Shown piece by piece: positions 1 through 6,437 of a stretch of DNA of 7,030 nucleotides. Numbering within the stretch: position 1 is the first letter of the stretch; the number at the start of each line of letters is the position of its first letter. The translations under genes were made by a program, and so were the position numbers. The notes under the pieces were generated by a model. It saw only the letters and a program-made list of their open reading frames with translations. It did no database searches and was not told the DNA's origin. Source of the stretch: Flavobacterium sp. (GTDB taxonomy: Bacteria; Bacteroidota; Bacteroidia; Flavobacteriales; Flavobacteriaceae); NCBI GenBank assembly GCA_005792865.1, contig SXQR01000109.1:1-7030 (forward strand), read 5' to 3'.

Positions 1-122
1 CTGCGGTTCTTTAACAAACCATCAAGGTGCGCATAAACCCGCGCGCGCTGCAATGCCCCGATTTTAGAATTTGTAAAATCGGTGTCATAGGAAAGGGCCG
101 CCAGGTCAAACCCCGCGGCCAT
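1..122 (-). CDS. class I SAM-dependent methyltransferase, N-terminal fragment (cut by window edge)
   Basis: Only the first 40 codons are inside the window; the gene runs off the left edge. The translation starts MAAGFDLAALSYDTDF and continues with an IGALQRARV stretch. This resembles the N-terminal helix of class I S-adenosylmethionine methyltransferases of the type FDxLAxxYDxxFTxxxxGxLQRxxV, which normally precedes the SAM-binding Rossmann fold. The glycine-rich SAM motif itself lies beyond the edge, so the enzyme class is inferred from this opening alone. The ATG at 120-122 overlaps the last 17 bases of the radical SAM gene, and no other in-frame ATG lies close upstream, so translational coupling is likely. 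The substrate is unknown. It probably acts in the cytoplasm on the same product as its two overlapping neighbours. Confidence 0.75.
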   Translation of the reverse strand, partial: MAAGFDLAALSYDTDFTNSKIGALQRARVYAHLDGLLKNR

Positions 123-1572
123 CCTGCATGCGTTTGAGAAGAAGGGTATCGGCGTATGCACCGGGAATGTAGTACCCGAGCTTGGCAATTGACTTGAATT
201 TCCTTACGGACAATCGCAGCGGATTTGACGCCACGGTGCGCAGGTTGCGGATGCCATGCGCCTTGCGGAATTCCTTGTGCACAAAGCGCTGCAGCCTCTT
301 GTAGTATTTGGATTTGAACGAACCCTTGAACATCAGGTCAAGGTCGTCGCTGTCGCGCCAGTTTGCCTTTTCGCCCAACTGGTCCCGCACCTTTTCATAA
401 AATTTGGTGCCGGGCAGCGGATAGGAAACCGAGACGCCAATGTTGTCCGGCGCCAATTCCCGCACCATCGAGACCGTCTTTTCTATGTCTTCCAGGTTTT
501 CGCCCAGGTAGCCGAACTGCAGGAAGAATGCGACCCGGATCCCCCGTGCTTTCAGGAGCCTGGTCGCCTCATAGATCTGGCTGACCTTGGTTCCCTTGTC
601 CATCGCATCGAGGATTTTCTGTGAGGCGCTTTCGGCCCCGATCCAGGCTTCTTCAAGTCCCGACGCCGCAAGCTCATCAATCGTGTTTTCCTTGAGCAGG
701 AGGTCGGCGCGGCTTTGAATGTAATATCGGATGTTGAGCTTTCGGCGGTACAATTCGTCGCCAAATTCCCGCACCCAGCCGGGTTTCAGCCCAAAAATAT
801 CATCGCACATCCAGAATCTTTTCACCCCGAAGGTCTCGCGCAGGAACTGGATGTGTTCGCCAATATAGCGCGGCGAATGCGAGTTGTACCGATTGCCGTA
901 AATGGGTTTCGCGCACCAGTTGCACTTGTACGGGCAGCCGCGAGTAGTGGCAATGTTGAGCGTAAAGGGTTTTCCGCTTTCGAGCCAGACGAGTTTATAG
1001 GAGTTCATGTCCACCAGGTCCCACGCGGGAATGGGGAGCGCATCAAGATCGTGCAAGACGCTTCTCGGGCCGTTGAGCATCGTCTGGAATCCGCGGCGGT
1101 ATGCGATTCCAGCCACACGGTCAGGTTCTTCGCCGGCATCGAGCGTGGTGATGAGATCGAGCAGCGTCATCTCGCCTTCGCCGCGAATGATGTAATCGGC
1201 GCCCCGTTCCAGGTAAAGGTCAAAGTGGTCGGTCGCATCGGAACTGGAAACGATCACCGTTACCTGCGCCGCCTTTGCGATCGCGATCATCTGGAAACAC
1301 GCCTCCCGCATTTTCGTGAGGCACATCTTGGTCAGGTAGTTGAACCCGTCATCATAGACCACGAAATATTTTGGTTTCCTGAATTTGATCAACGCCGGCA
1401 GTTCGGACGCGTCCTGAAGGAGATTGGTGTCAAAAAGGTCAATGCCGTGGCCGTGTTCACGCATCAGCGCTGCGGCGTACAAGGTGCCAAGCGGGGGAAA
1501 CGGCATCTTGTTTTTCCACTGTTTGGGGTCGAGCCTGTAAAAGTAAGAGTGCGAAAATAAAATTTCAGACAT
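106..1572 (-). CDS. B12-binding-domain-type radical SAM protein
   Basis: This 488-residue protein has the two-domain layout of the cobalamin-binding radical SAM family. Residues about 20-160 form a Rossmann-like N-terminal domain with the family phrase GADYIIRGEGEMTLLDL (125-141), followed by the linker LPIPAWDLVD. The radical SAM core follows, with the 4Fe-4S cysteines C213, C217 and C220 in a CX3CX2C arrangement (RGCPYKCNWC). The later core phrase IGAESASQKILDAMDKG is also typical. Such enzymes cleave SAM reductively to a 5'-deoxyadenosyl radical and perform methylation, cyclisation or rearrangement of unreactive carbons. No DxHxxG cobalamin-ligand motif is visible, so B12 binding, if any, would be base-off without a histidine ligand. 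The start MSEILFSHSY was chosen because homologous sequence begins there; the frame stays open to 1902, but that extension is low-complexity and overlaps the upstream gene. The start overlaps the nucleotidyltransferase stop by 8 bases. The substrate is unknown; some residues recall lipid or tetrapyrrole-type family members, but not enough to name one. Confidence 0.9.
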   Translation of the reverse strand: MSEILFSHSYFYRLDPKQWKNKMPFPPLGTLYAAALMREHGHGIDLFDTNLLQDASELPALIKFRKPKYFVVYDDGFNYLTKMCLTKMREACFQMIAIAKAAQVTVIVSSSDATDHFDLYLERGADYIIRGEGEMTLLDLITTLDAGEEPDRVAGIAYRRGFQTMLNGPRSVLHDLDALPIPAWDLVDMNSYKLVWLESGKPFTLNIATTRGCPYKCNWCAKPIYGNRYNSHSPRYIGEHIQFLRETFGVKRFWMCDDIFGLKPGWVREFGDELYRRKLNIRYYIQSRADLLLKENTIDELAASGLEEAWIGAESASQKILDAMDKGTKVSQIYEATRLLKARGIRVAFFLQFGYLGENLEDIEKTVSMVRELAPDNIGVSVSYPLPGTKFYEKVRDQLGEKANWRDSDDLDLMFKGSFKSKYYKRLQRFVHKEFRKAHGIRNLRTVASNPLRLSVRKFKSIAKLGYYIPGAYADTLLLKRMQDGRGV

Positions 1573-2467
1573 ATTCCCTGGTGAGTTGGATATCGTAATC
1601 TTTATTGAAGGCGTCGTATTTTTCATTGAGCGCGAATATGACGCGCTTTTGGAAATTGAGCGGATGGTGTTTTGAGACCGCATCGGTTGATTTGAGCGCG
1701 ACCTTGAAATCGGGGTCGGCCATGTGCCTGAACTTGATCCGCCAGAATTTGAGCGTGGCTTTCCGGAATGCCGAATCCAGCGTTTTGCCGAGCCGGTTGT
1801 CCAGCGCCACCTCGGCCAGGCGCGAAAATGCGGGTTTGCGGATGTCGGGGATGTCCTGGAGGTCCGGGGCAAAGTTTCCAAAAATGTCGCCCACCCAGAC
1901 ATTCTTGCGGTAAAAAGATTCGAGTGCCGCGCGGCCCTGGAAAGGAATCAAGGTCCGGATCTCGGTCGCGGTGAAACGGTTTTTCTCCTCAAGTTCAAGA
2001 TTGGCCGACGAAATGAAATAGTTGATGCAGAAATACCGGCGCGAATTGAGCAGGAAGATTTTCTTGTAAAGCATCAGTAGCGTGCGCGAGACCCAAACTT
2101 TGCCGGGCTTTGTGACGACAAAGAAATCAATGTCGCTCTGCTGGTCAAAATACCCCTTGGACAGCGACCCCGAAACCCCGACGCCTTCCACGAACGGGAA
2201 TTTGGCAATCAAAGCCGCGCGGCGTTTTGCGATTTCCAGGGCATTGGCGGCCATACGGTTTCCGCTGCGGCGCCTCTCGATGCAGTCCGGGTCGCATCCG
2301 GCGAAGTAGAATCCGCCCTCATGCGAGATGATTCCGCGGGATAACAGCGATTGCAATTCGGCCCCGATTTCCTGCCTGTCGTTCATCGGATGAAAATTGC
2401 AGATCTCGTCCAGCGTGAGCGGGTACCGGAAAATCGAGAAATACAATATGGTCTTCAGGGATTCCAA
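1565..2467 (-). CDS. winged-helix / nucleotidyltransferase-domain protein
   Basis: This 300-residue protein has an N-terminal winged-helix-like segment (about residues 4-55, beginning LKTILYFSIFRYPLTLDEI). A nucleotidyltransferase fold of the DNA polymerase beta superfamily follows. The superfamily signature is clear: GSLSKG at 100-105, then SDIDFF with the metal-binding pair D112 and D114. The third catalytic aspartate, expected on a later strand, is not evident; the likely place reads YFCINYFIS (about 145-153) with N149. The reaction is therefore uncertain and the protein may be a binding or degenerate transferase. The C-terminal third (about 200-300) is basic and has no motif I recognise. 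The start codon is TTG: an in-frame TAA lies four codons upstream, a CTG three codons upstream is the alternative, and the first ATG (codon 28) would remove conserved N-terminal sequence. It is the first gene of the overlapping trio with the radical SAM and methyltransferase genes, so a shared pathway is likely. Confidence 0.82.
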   Translation of the reverse strand: MESLKTILYFSIFRYPLTLDEICNFHPMNDRQEIGAELQSLLSRGIISHEGGFYFAGCDPDCIERRRSGNRMAANALEIAKRRAALIAKFPFVEGVGVSGSLSKGYFDQQSDIDFFVVTKPGKVWVSRTLLMLYKKIFLLNSRRYFCINYFISSANLELEEKNRFTATEIRTLIPFQGRAALESFYRKNVWVGDIFGNFAPDLQDIPDIRKPAFSRLAEVALDNRLGKTLDSAFRKATLKFWRIKFRHMADPDFKVALKSTDAVSKHHPLNFQKRVIFALNEKYDAFNKDYDIQLTREYV

Positions 2468-2662
2468 GGCAGTCAGTTAAAGTCGGATGTTGGATGCAGC
2501 TTCTGCCCGATGGTTGCGCACTTTTCAATCATTTGTTGAAAACTCCCGCAATTCGGCACCGATTTGTGATCGCCGCAGTAAAATCCGTTGTAAAGTTAAG
2601 TAAAAATGCTGCCGACGGCCCATTCTGGATGGCCAGGATGGACACCGGCCACAACATGCTTG
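2468..2662. other. 195-base intergenic leader before the NTase / radical SAM / methyltransferase trio
   Basis: This is the largest gap among the minus-strand genes and probably contains the promoter of the trio. It holds the dyad at 2522-2542, a 19-codon minus-strand ORF (2532 to 2473) and the 11-base word shared with the polA leader (2485-2495). A minus-strand TAACTTTA resembles the Bacteroidota -7 element TAnnTTTG with one mismatch, but no TTG or TTTG sits at the proper distance upstream, so no promoter is called. A GC-rich imperfect hairpin at 2617-2634, followed 10 bases later by a five-T run on the minus strand, could weakly terminate lipoprotein transcription. Confidence 0.5.
2522..2542. 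promoter_or_regulatory. perfect 7-bp inverted repeat, TTTTCAA-N7-TTGAAAA
   Basis: Two exact 7-base half sites (2522-2528 and 2536-2542) face each other across a 7-base spacer, 55-75 bases upstream of the nucleotidyltransferase start and within its leader. AT-rich dyads of this spacing are common operators for dimeric regulators, and it could instead form a weak 7-bp hairpin in RNA. No T-run follows on either strand, so it is not an intrinsic terminator. The regulator, if any, is unknown. Confidence 0.4.
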
Positions 2663-3310
2663 TTACTTGCGCGTCATCACAATTTCCATGGACTTGTATT
2701 CCTTCCCGTCGGGACCCAGGTCAAACATTTCCATCTTGCGCGTATTGGCATCGGTAATGGCAAAAATTTCGCGTGCGGGCTTTGACTTCTTCGTGAGCGG
2801 ATCGGTCATTTCGCCCCTGAATTCGATGGTTTTTGTCGACGGATCATAATCGCCGCGCATAAACATGATTCCGGTTCCCATGTTGTCCACCCAGGTCGAG
2901 ACCATCTTTCCCGACGCATTGTCGTGGCCCACGGTGGCGATGCCCTCGAACGGCATGCCCATGAAGGTTCCCTTGTGGGTCGTTTGCTGGTATCGGCCGC
3001 CCATGATCATTTTGCTCTCGGCAGACATGGTTCCCTTTTGTCCCTGGCCGGTCTGGGGGTCAAACCAGGTCACTTCCACATTCCAGGTGCCGTTGTCCAT
3101 GGCGAGCATCTTGTGGGCTTCGCCCGGTGTCATATAATCTTCCCAGGCTTTCGCAACCGTTGCCGAATCCATGGCGGGAGCGGGCGCTTCCTCTTTGACG
3201 GCGGTCGTGTCGGCGGTGGAAGGTGTCGTGTCGATGGCCTTGTCCTCGGCCTTCTTGCAGGCGGTGGCCATCGCGATCACGGTTACGGCCAAGAGTAGAT
3301 TTTTCTTCAT
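2663..3310 (-). CDS. DUF1579 family lipoprotein
   Basis: This 215-residue protein begins with a type II signal peptide: KK at positions 2-3, a hydrophobic stretch 5-16, and a lipobox ending ATAC with the lipidated cysteine at C18. A low-complexity Ala/Thr/Glu/Pro linker (about 19-50) follows, then a DUF1579 domain (about 60-215). Family phrases include HKMLAMDNGTWNVEV, GGRYQQ, GTFMGMPFEG, VSTWVDNMGTGIM and a C-terminal strand ending VMTRK. DUF1579 proteins are small secreted beta-rich proteins with no established biochemical function. Mature residues KKAEDK directly after the cysteine are charged; in Bacteroidota such sequences can direct lipoproteins to the cell surface, but this match is loose. 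The frame is open up to 3421, inside polA; the start MKKNLLLAV was chosen because it gives the signal peptide. It lies 40 bases behind polA on the same strand and may be co-transcribed. The link with polA looks positional, not functional. Confidence 0.9.
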   Translation of the reverse strand: MKKNLLLAVTVIAMATACKKAEDKAIDTTPSTADTTAVKEEAPAPAMDSATVAKAWEDYMTPGEAHKMLAMDNGTWNVEVTWFDPQTGQGQKGTMSAESKMIMGGRYQQTTHKGTFMGMPFEGIATVGHDNASGKMVSTWVDNMGTGIMFMRGDYDPSTKTIEFRGEMTDPLTKKSKPAREIFAITDANTRKMEMFDLGPDGKEYKSMEIVMTRK

Positions 3311-3328
3311 AATGGTTGGTTTAGGTTG

Positions 3329-3354
3329 TAAATGTATAAAACTATGCGAATCAA
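3329..3354 (-). promoter_or_regulatory. weak Bacteroidota-type promoter candidate for the lipoprotein gene
   Basis: On the minus strand, TTG (3354-3352, overlapping the polA stop) is followed after 15 bases by TACATTTA (3336-3329). The second element differs from the Bacteroidota -7 consensus TAnnTTTG only in its last base. The spacer is shorter than the usual 17-23 bases, so this may be chance. If it is real, the lipoprotein gene has its own promoter as well as read-through from polA, with a very short leader. Confidence 0.2.
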
Positions 3355-6173
3355 TGCGCTGCCAGCCAATTTTCGCCTTCACCCATGTCCACTTCCAACG
3401 GGACGTCCATCTTGTAGGCATTTTCCATCTCGTGCCTGATCATGGGCCTGATGGCTTCCAGTTCCGAGCGATGGACATCAAAAACCAATTCGTCATGTAC
3501 CTGCAGCAGCATCTTGCTCTTCCAATTTTCGGATGTGAGCCTGCGATGGATGTTGATCATCGCGATCTTGATGATATCGGCTGCCGAACCCTGAATCGGT
3601 GCGTTAACGGCATTGCGTTCGGCGGCCCCCCGGACCACGTTGTTTTGCGAATTGATGTCCTTGAGGTAGCGGCGCCTTCCCGATACCGTCTGCGCAAACC
3701 CGTTTTCACGCGCGGTCTCGATCTGCTCCTGGATATAGGCACGAAGCCTGGGATATGTCTGGTAATAGGCGTCGATGAGTTCCTTTGATTCGCTTCGGGA
3801 CAACGAAGTCTGGTTTGAAAGCCCGAATGCCGAAACCCCGTAGATGATCCCGAAGTTGACGGTCTTGGCGTGGCTGCGCTGCTCGCGCGTCACCTCTTCC
3901 AGCGGTACATTGAAAACCCGTGAAGCCGTCGAACGGTGGATGTCCTCACCCTTGCGGAAGGATTCGATCATATTTTCTTCACCGCTCAGGGCGGCGATGA
4001 TCCGGAGTTCGATCTGCGAATAATCGGCAGACAGGAGAACATATTCCTCATTCCTGGGGATGAACGCCTTGCGGATCTGGCGCCCGCGCTCGGTGCGGAT
4101 CGGGATGTTCTGCAAATTAGGGTTGTTGGAACTCAAGCGTCCCGTGGCGGCGACCGCCTGCATGTATTCGGTGTGGACGCGGCCCGTCAGGTTGCAGATC
4201 TGCAGCGGCAGGGCATCGACATAAGTGTTTTTGAGTTTTACCAGCTGCCTCCAATCGAGTATGTCCTGGACGAACGGGCTTTCAAGCGCAAGGTACGAGA
4301 GGATTTCCTCGCCGGTCGCATATTGCCCCGTCTTGGTCTTCTTTTGCTTGGCCCCGCCGATTTTGAGCTTGTCGAACAGGATTTCACCCAATTGCCGCGG
4401 TGACGCCAGGTTGAATTTTTCGCCGGCTGCCTCATAAATCTTCATTTCCAGCGAAGCGATGTCCTGCTGCAATTCGCCCGATAGCGACTGCAGGAACGGG
4501 ATGTCGAGGTTCACGCCTTCCATTTCCATATCCGCAAGCACGGGAATGAGCGGCGTCTCGATCTCGTCGAAGAGTTTGCGGGTACCGTTTCGCTGGAGTT
4601 CGGGTTCAAAGACCGATTTGAGCTGAAGCGTTACATCGGCGTCCTCGGCTGCGTATTCCTTGATCTGTTCAAGCGGCACGTCGCGCATCGTCTTTTGCCC
4701 CTTTCCCTTTTTGCCGATCAGCGATTCGATGGGCATCGGCGAGTATTTGAGGTACGTTTCGCTCAGGACATCCATACCATGGCGCATGTCGGGGTTGATG
4801 AGGTAGTGCGCGATCATGGTGTCGAACATCGGGCCGCTGACCGAAACACCGTAATTGCACAGGATCTTCAGGTCATATTTGAGGTTTTGTCCCACTTTTT
4901 CGATTTGTTCCGATTCAAAGAATGGCCGGAATGCCTCGACGATTTCCTGCGCCTGTTCGCGGGCTTCGGGAACGGGAACGTAATAGCCTTTGCCTTTTTC
5001 CCAGGAAAATGACAGCCCCACGAGTTCCGCCGTCAACGGATCGATTCCCGTGGTCTCGGTATCCCAGCTGACGGTCTTTTGCTTCATCAGGTTCTGCAAG
5101 AGCAGCTTCATTCCCATCGCGCCCTGGACTACCTGATAGAAGTGTTCGGTGTTTTCGATGTTGTCGTAAGAACTCGTACTGATCTGGCCGTCTTCATTAT
5201 CGGCAAACAGATCGAACTGGTCGCTCTTGACAATGGTCCTGGTGGGCTGAAGCCCCTGCGTCTCGATGGACGAGTAATCCTTTTTATCAGTGTAGAACAA
5301 ACTGTTGAATTGTTCGGCCATGCGGCGGAATTCAAGTTCGCGGAAAAGCTCCTCCACCTTTTCGGCGTCGGGTTTCGTGAGTTCGTAATCCTCTTCGCAG
5401 AATTTGACCTCGCAATCGCAGATGATCGTCGCAAGTTTCTTGGACATGATGCCTTTTTCGGCGTTGGCCTCGATGGTCTCCTTCATCTTTCCCTTAAGTT
5501 TGTCGGTATTGGCCAGCAGATTTTCCATTGTGCCGAATTCCTTAAGCAGTTTCTTGGCCGTAACCTCGCCGACGCCCGGCAGGCCCGGGATGTTGTCCAC
5601 GGCATCGCCCATCATCCCCAGGAAATCGATGACCTGTTCGGGCCGGTCGATCCCAAAACGCTCCCGCACCTCGGGTACGCCCCAGATCTCGATGCCGTTG
5701 CCCATCCGCGCGGGACGGTACATGAAAATGTTCTCTGATACCAACTGCGCAAAATCCTTGTCCGGCGTCACCATGAAAACCTGGTAACCCTGCTTCTCTG
5801 CCTGTTTGGCCACCGTGCCGATGAGGTCGTCGGCCTCGCATCCCGCCAGCTCGATGATAGGGATGAGCATGGCCTCAAGCAATTTGTGTATGTAAGGGAT
5901 CGCGATCATGATGGCCTCCGGGGTCGCACTGCGGTTCGCCTTGTAATCGGAATACATTTCCGTCCGCACGAGGCTGCCTTCCTTGTCAAAAGCCACGGCG
6001 AGGTGATCCGGCTTTTCGCGCTTGATGACATCCAGCAACGAATTCATGAAGCCCATGATGGCCGAGGTGTCCAATCCCTTTGAATTGATGCGCGGGTTTT
6101 TGATGAAAGCGTAGTACCCGCGAAAAATCAATGCGTATGCATCCAGCAGGAAAAGTCTTTTTTGAGCGGCCAT
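3351..6173 (-). CDS. polA: DNA polymerase I (5' nuclease, 3'-5' exonuclease, polymerase)
   Basis: This 940-residue protein is full length for PolA and fills gaps and removes RNA primers during replication and repair. The 5' nuclease domain (about 1-300) shows D11, D63, E113/D115/D116 in GCEADDLIG, D138/D140 in TPDKDF, and D190/D193 in MMGDAVDNIPGLPGVG, the helix-hairpin-helix region. The proofreading domain (about 360-540) is intact: D371 and E373 (DTE), N430 and D434 (NLKYD), Y507 and D511 (YAAED). The polymerase domain has motif A DYSQIELR (D717), motif B with R766, K770, F774 and Y778, and motif C VHDELVF (H893, D894, E895). The Phe at 774 matches E. coli Phe762, which favours deoxy over dideoxy substrates. 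The start MAAQKRLFLLDAYAL fits the family; the open frame to 6260 adds 29 unrelated residues and was rejected. The wording of the N-terminus and of the exonuclease region is flavobacterial in style. It is transcribed divergently from the histidine kinase gene, and the lipoprotein gene follows 40 bases downstream. Confidence 0.98.
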   Translation of the reverse strand: MAAQKRLFLLDAYALIFRGYYAFIKNPRINSKGLDTSAIMGFMNSLLDVIKREKPDHLAVAFDKEGSLVRTEMYSDYKANRSATPEAIMIAIPYIHKLLEAMLIPIIELAGCEADDLIGTVAKQAEKQGYQVFMVTPDKDFAQLVSENIFMYRPARMGNGIEIWGVPEVRERFGIDRPEQVIDFLGMMGDAVDNIPGLPGVGEVTAKKLLKEFGTMENLLANTDKLKGKMKETIEANAEKGIMSKKLATIICDCEVKFCEEDYELTKPDAEKVEELFRELEFRRMAEQFNSLFYTDKKDYSSIETQGLQPTRTIVKSDQFDLFADNEDGQISTSSYDNIENTEHFYQVVQGAMGMKLLLQNLMKQKTVSWDTETTGIDPLTAELVGLSFSWEKGKGYYVPVPEAREQAQEIVEAFRPFFESEQIEKVGQNLKYDLKILCNYGVSVSGPMFDTMIAHYLINPDMRHGMDVLSETYLKYSPMPIESLIGKKGKGQKTMRDVPLEQIKEYAAEDADVTLQLKSVFEPELQRNGTRKLFDEIETPLIPVLADMEMEGVNLDIPFLQSLSGELQQDIASLEMKIYEAAGEKFNLASPRQLGEILFDKLKIGGAKQKKTKTGQYATGEEILSYLALESPFVQDILDWRQLVKLKNTYVDALPLQICNLTGRVHTEYMQAVAATGRLSSNNPNLQNIPIRTERGRQIRKAFIPRNEEYVLLSADYSQIELRIIAALSGEENMIESFRKGEDIHRSTASRVFNVPLEEVTREQRSHAKTVNFGIIYGVSAFGLSNQTSLSRSESKELIDAYYQTYPRLRAYIQEQIETARENGFAQTVSGRRRYLKDINSQNNVVRGAAERNAVNAPIQGSAADIIKIAMINIHRRLTSENWKSKMLLQVHDELVFDVHRSELEAIRPMIRHEMENAYKMDVPLEVDMGEGENWLAAH

Positions 6174-6253
6174 GAAGCAAGATTGTTTGCGGTAAAAATA
6201 ATCAATAAAAAGTGAATTGGATGTTGGATTATGGCGTGGGTTAATTTCCATAC

Positions 6254-6271
6254 ATACCAATTTTTAGGTAT
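6254..6271. promoter_or_regulatory. short dyad ATACC-N8-GGTAT
   Basis: Two exact 5-base half sites separated by an AT-rich 8-base spacer, 81-98 bases upstream of the polA start. On the plus strand a run of six T follows two bases later, which resembles a weak terminator, but no plus-strand gene ends here. An operator for polA, or chance in an AT-rich stretch, are both possible. Confidence 0.2.
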
Positions 6272-6352
6272 ATTTTTTAACAGCAGGAATGCGGTTTTCT
6301 ACAAAAGAGATCGTAGCTGCCTGTGCAGCAAGGCTTCTACAGAATTCAAAAT

Positions 6353-6361
6353 TGTGGATAA
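6353..6361 (-). promoter_or_regulatory. consensus DnaA box
   Basis: The minus strand reads TTATCCACA, an exact match to the bacterial DnaA box TTATNCACA. It lies 180-188 bases upstream of the polA start and 77-85 bases upstream of the histidine kinase start. No second near-consensus box was seen in the same intergenic region, so it does not look like a replication origin. A role as a DnaA-dependent regulatory site, linking polA expression to replication initiation, is possible but is inference. Confidence 0.4.
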
Positions 6362-6372
6362 CCCCAACGTGC

Positions 6373-6406
6373 TTCGATTAACGGCAAACCTTTTTTCCTA
6401 ATTTAG
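6373..6406 (+). promoter_or_regulatory. weak Bacteroidota-type promoter candidate for the histidine kinase gene
   Basis: TTCG (6373-6376) and TAATTTAG (6399-6406) are separated by 22 bases. Each differs by one base from the Bacteroidota -33 TTTG and -7 TAnnTTTG elements, and the spacing is within the known range. The second element ends 31 bases before the ATG. Two mismatches in a short motif make chance quite possible. Confidence 0.25.
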
Positions 6407-6437
6407 TAAACGCCCGTGGGCCTGACCCAAACCTACC

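Larger units (their letters stand above)
6174..6437. other. divergent intergenic region between polA and the histidine kinase gene
   Basis: These 264 bases hold no convincing gene. They are richer in A and T than the flanking genes, with a T-run near 6272 and several A-runs. They contain a perfect DnaA box (6353-6361), an ATACC-N8-GGTAT dyad (6254-6271), a small GC-rich hairpin with stem GCTGC/GCAGC and loop CTGT (6316-6329), and the word GGATGTTGGAT (6219-6229) also present upstream of the nucleotidyltransferase gene. I found no good TTTG/TAnnTTTG pair for polA. A perfect minus-strand TAGGTTTG at 6435-6428 has no upstream partner at the right distance. Confidence 0.6.

Noticed and set aside
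715..1560. Long plus-strand open frame opposite the radical SAM gene (281 codons)
   Set aside because: It lies wholly antisense to a gene with clear family motifs, its translation matches nothing I recognise, and long antisense frames are common in GC-rich coding DNA.
1573..1902. Extending the radical SAM protein by 110 residues
   Set aside because: The extension is Ser/Thr/Arg/Pro-rich low-complexity sequence that overlaps the nucleotidyltransferase gene in another frame. The family start is the ATG at 1572.
2601..2634. Intrinsic terminator after the lipoprotein gene
   Set aside because: The hairpin at 2617-2634 has a bulge, and the five-T run on the minus strand lies 10 bases away instead of directly after the stem. 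Too weak to call.
3311..3421. Extending the DUF1579 protein by 37 residues into polA
   Set aside because: It would bury the lipoprotein signal peptide internally; the ATG at 3310 gives a standard start.
5079..5738. Plus-strand open frame of 219 codons opposite polA
   Set aside because: Antisense shadow of the PolA 5' nuclease and linker region; no domain or motif in the translation.
6174..6260. Extending PolA by 29 residues
   Set aside because: PolA proteins begin close to the LFLLDAYAL segment; the extra residues look like translated leader sequence.
6316..6329. GC-rich hairpin with stem GCTGC/GCAGC in the polA/kinase intergenic region
   Set aside because: Only five base pairs with no T-run; a stem this short is expected by chance.
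6174..6437. Replication origin next to polA
   Set aside because: Only one DnaA box, no cluster of boxes and no dnaA or dnaN gene nearby.
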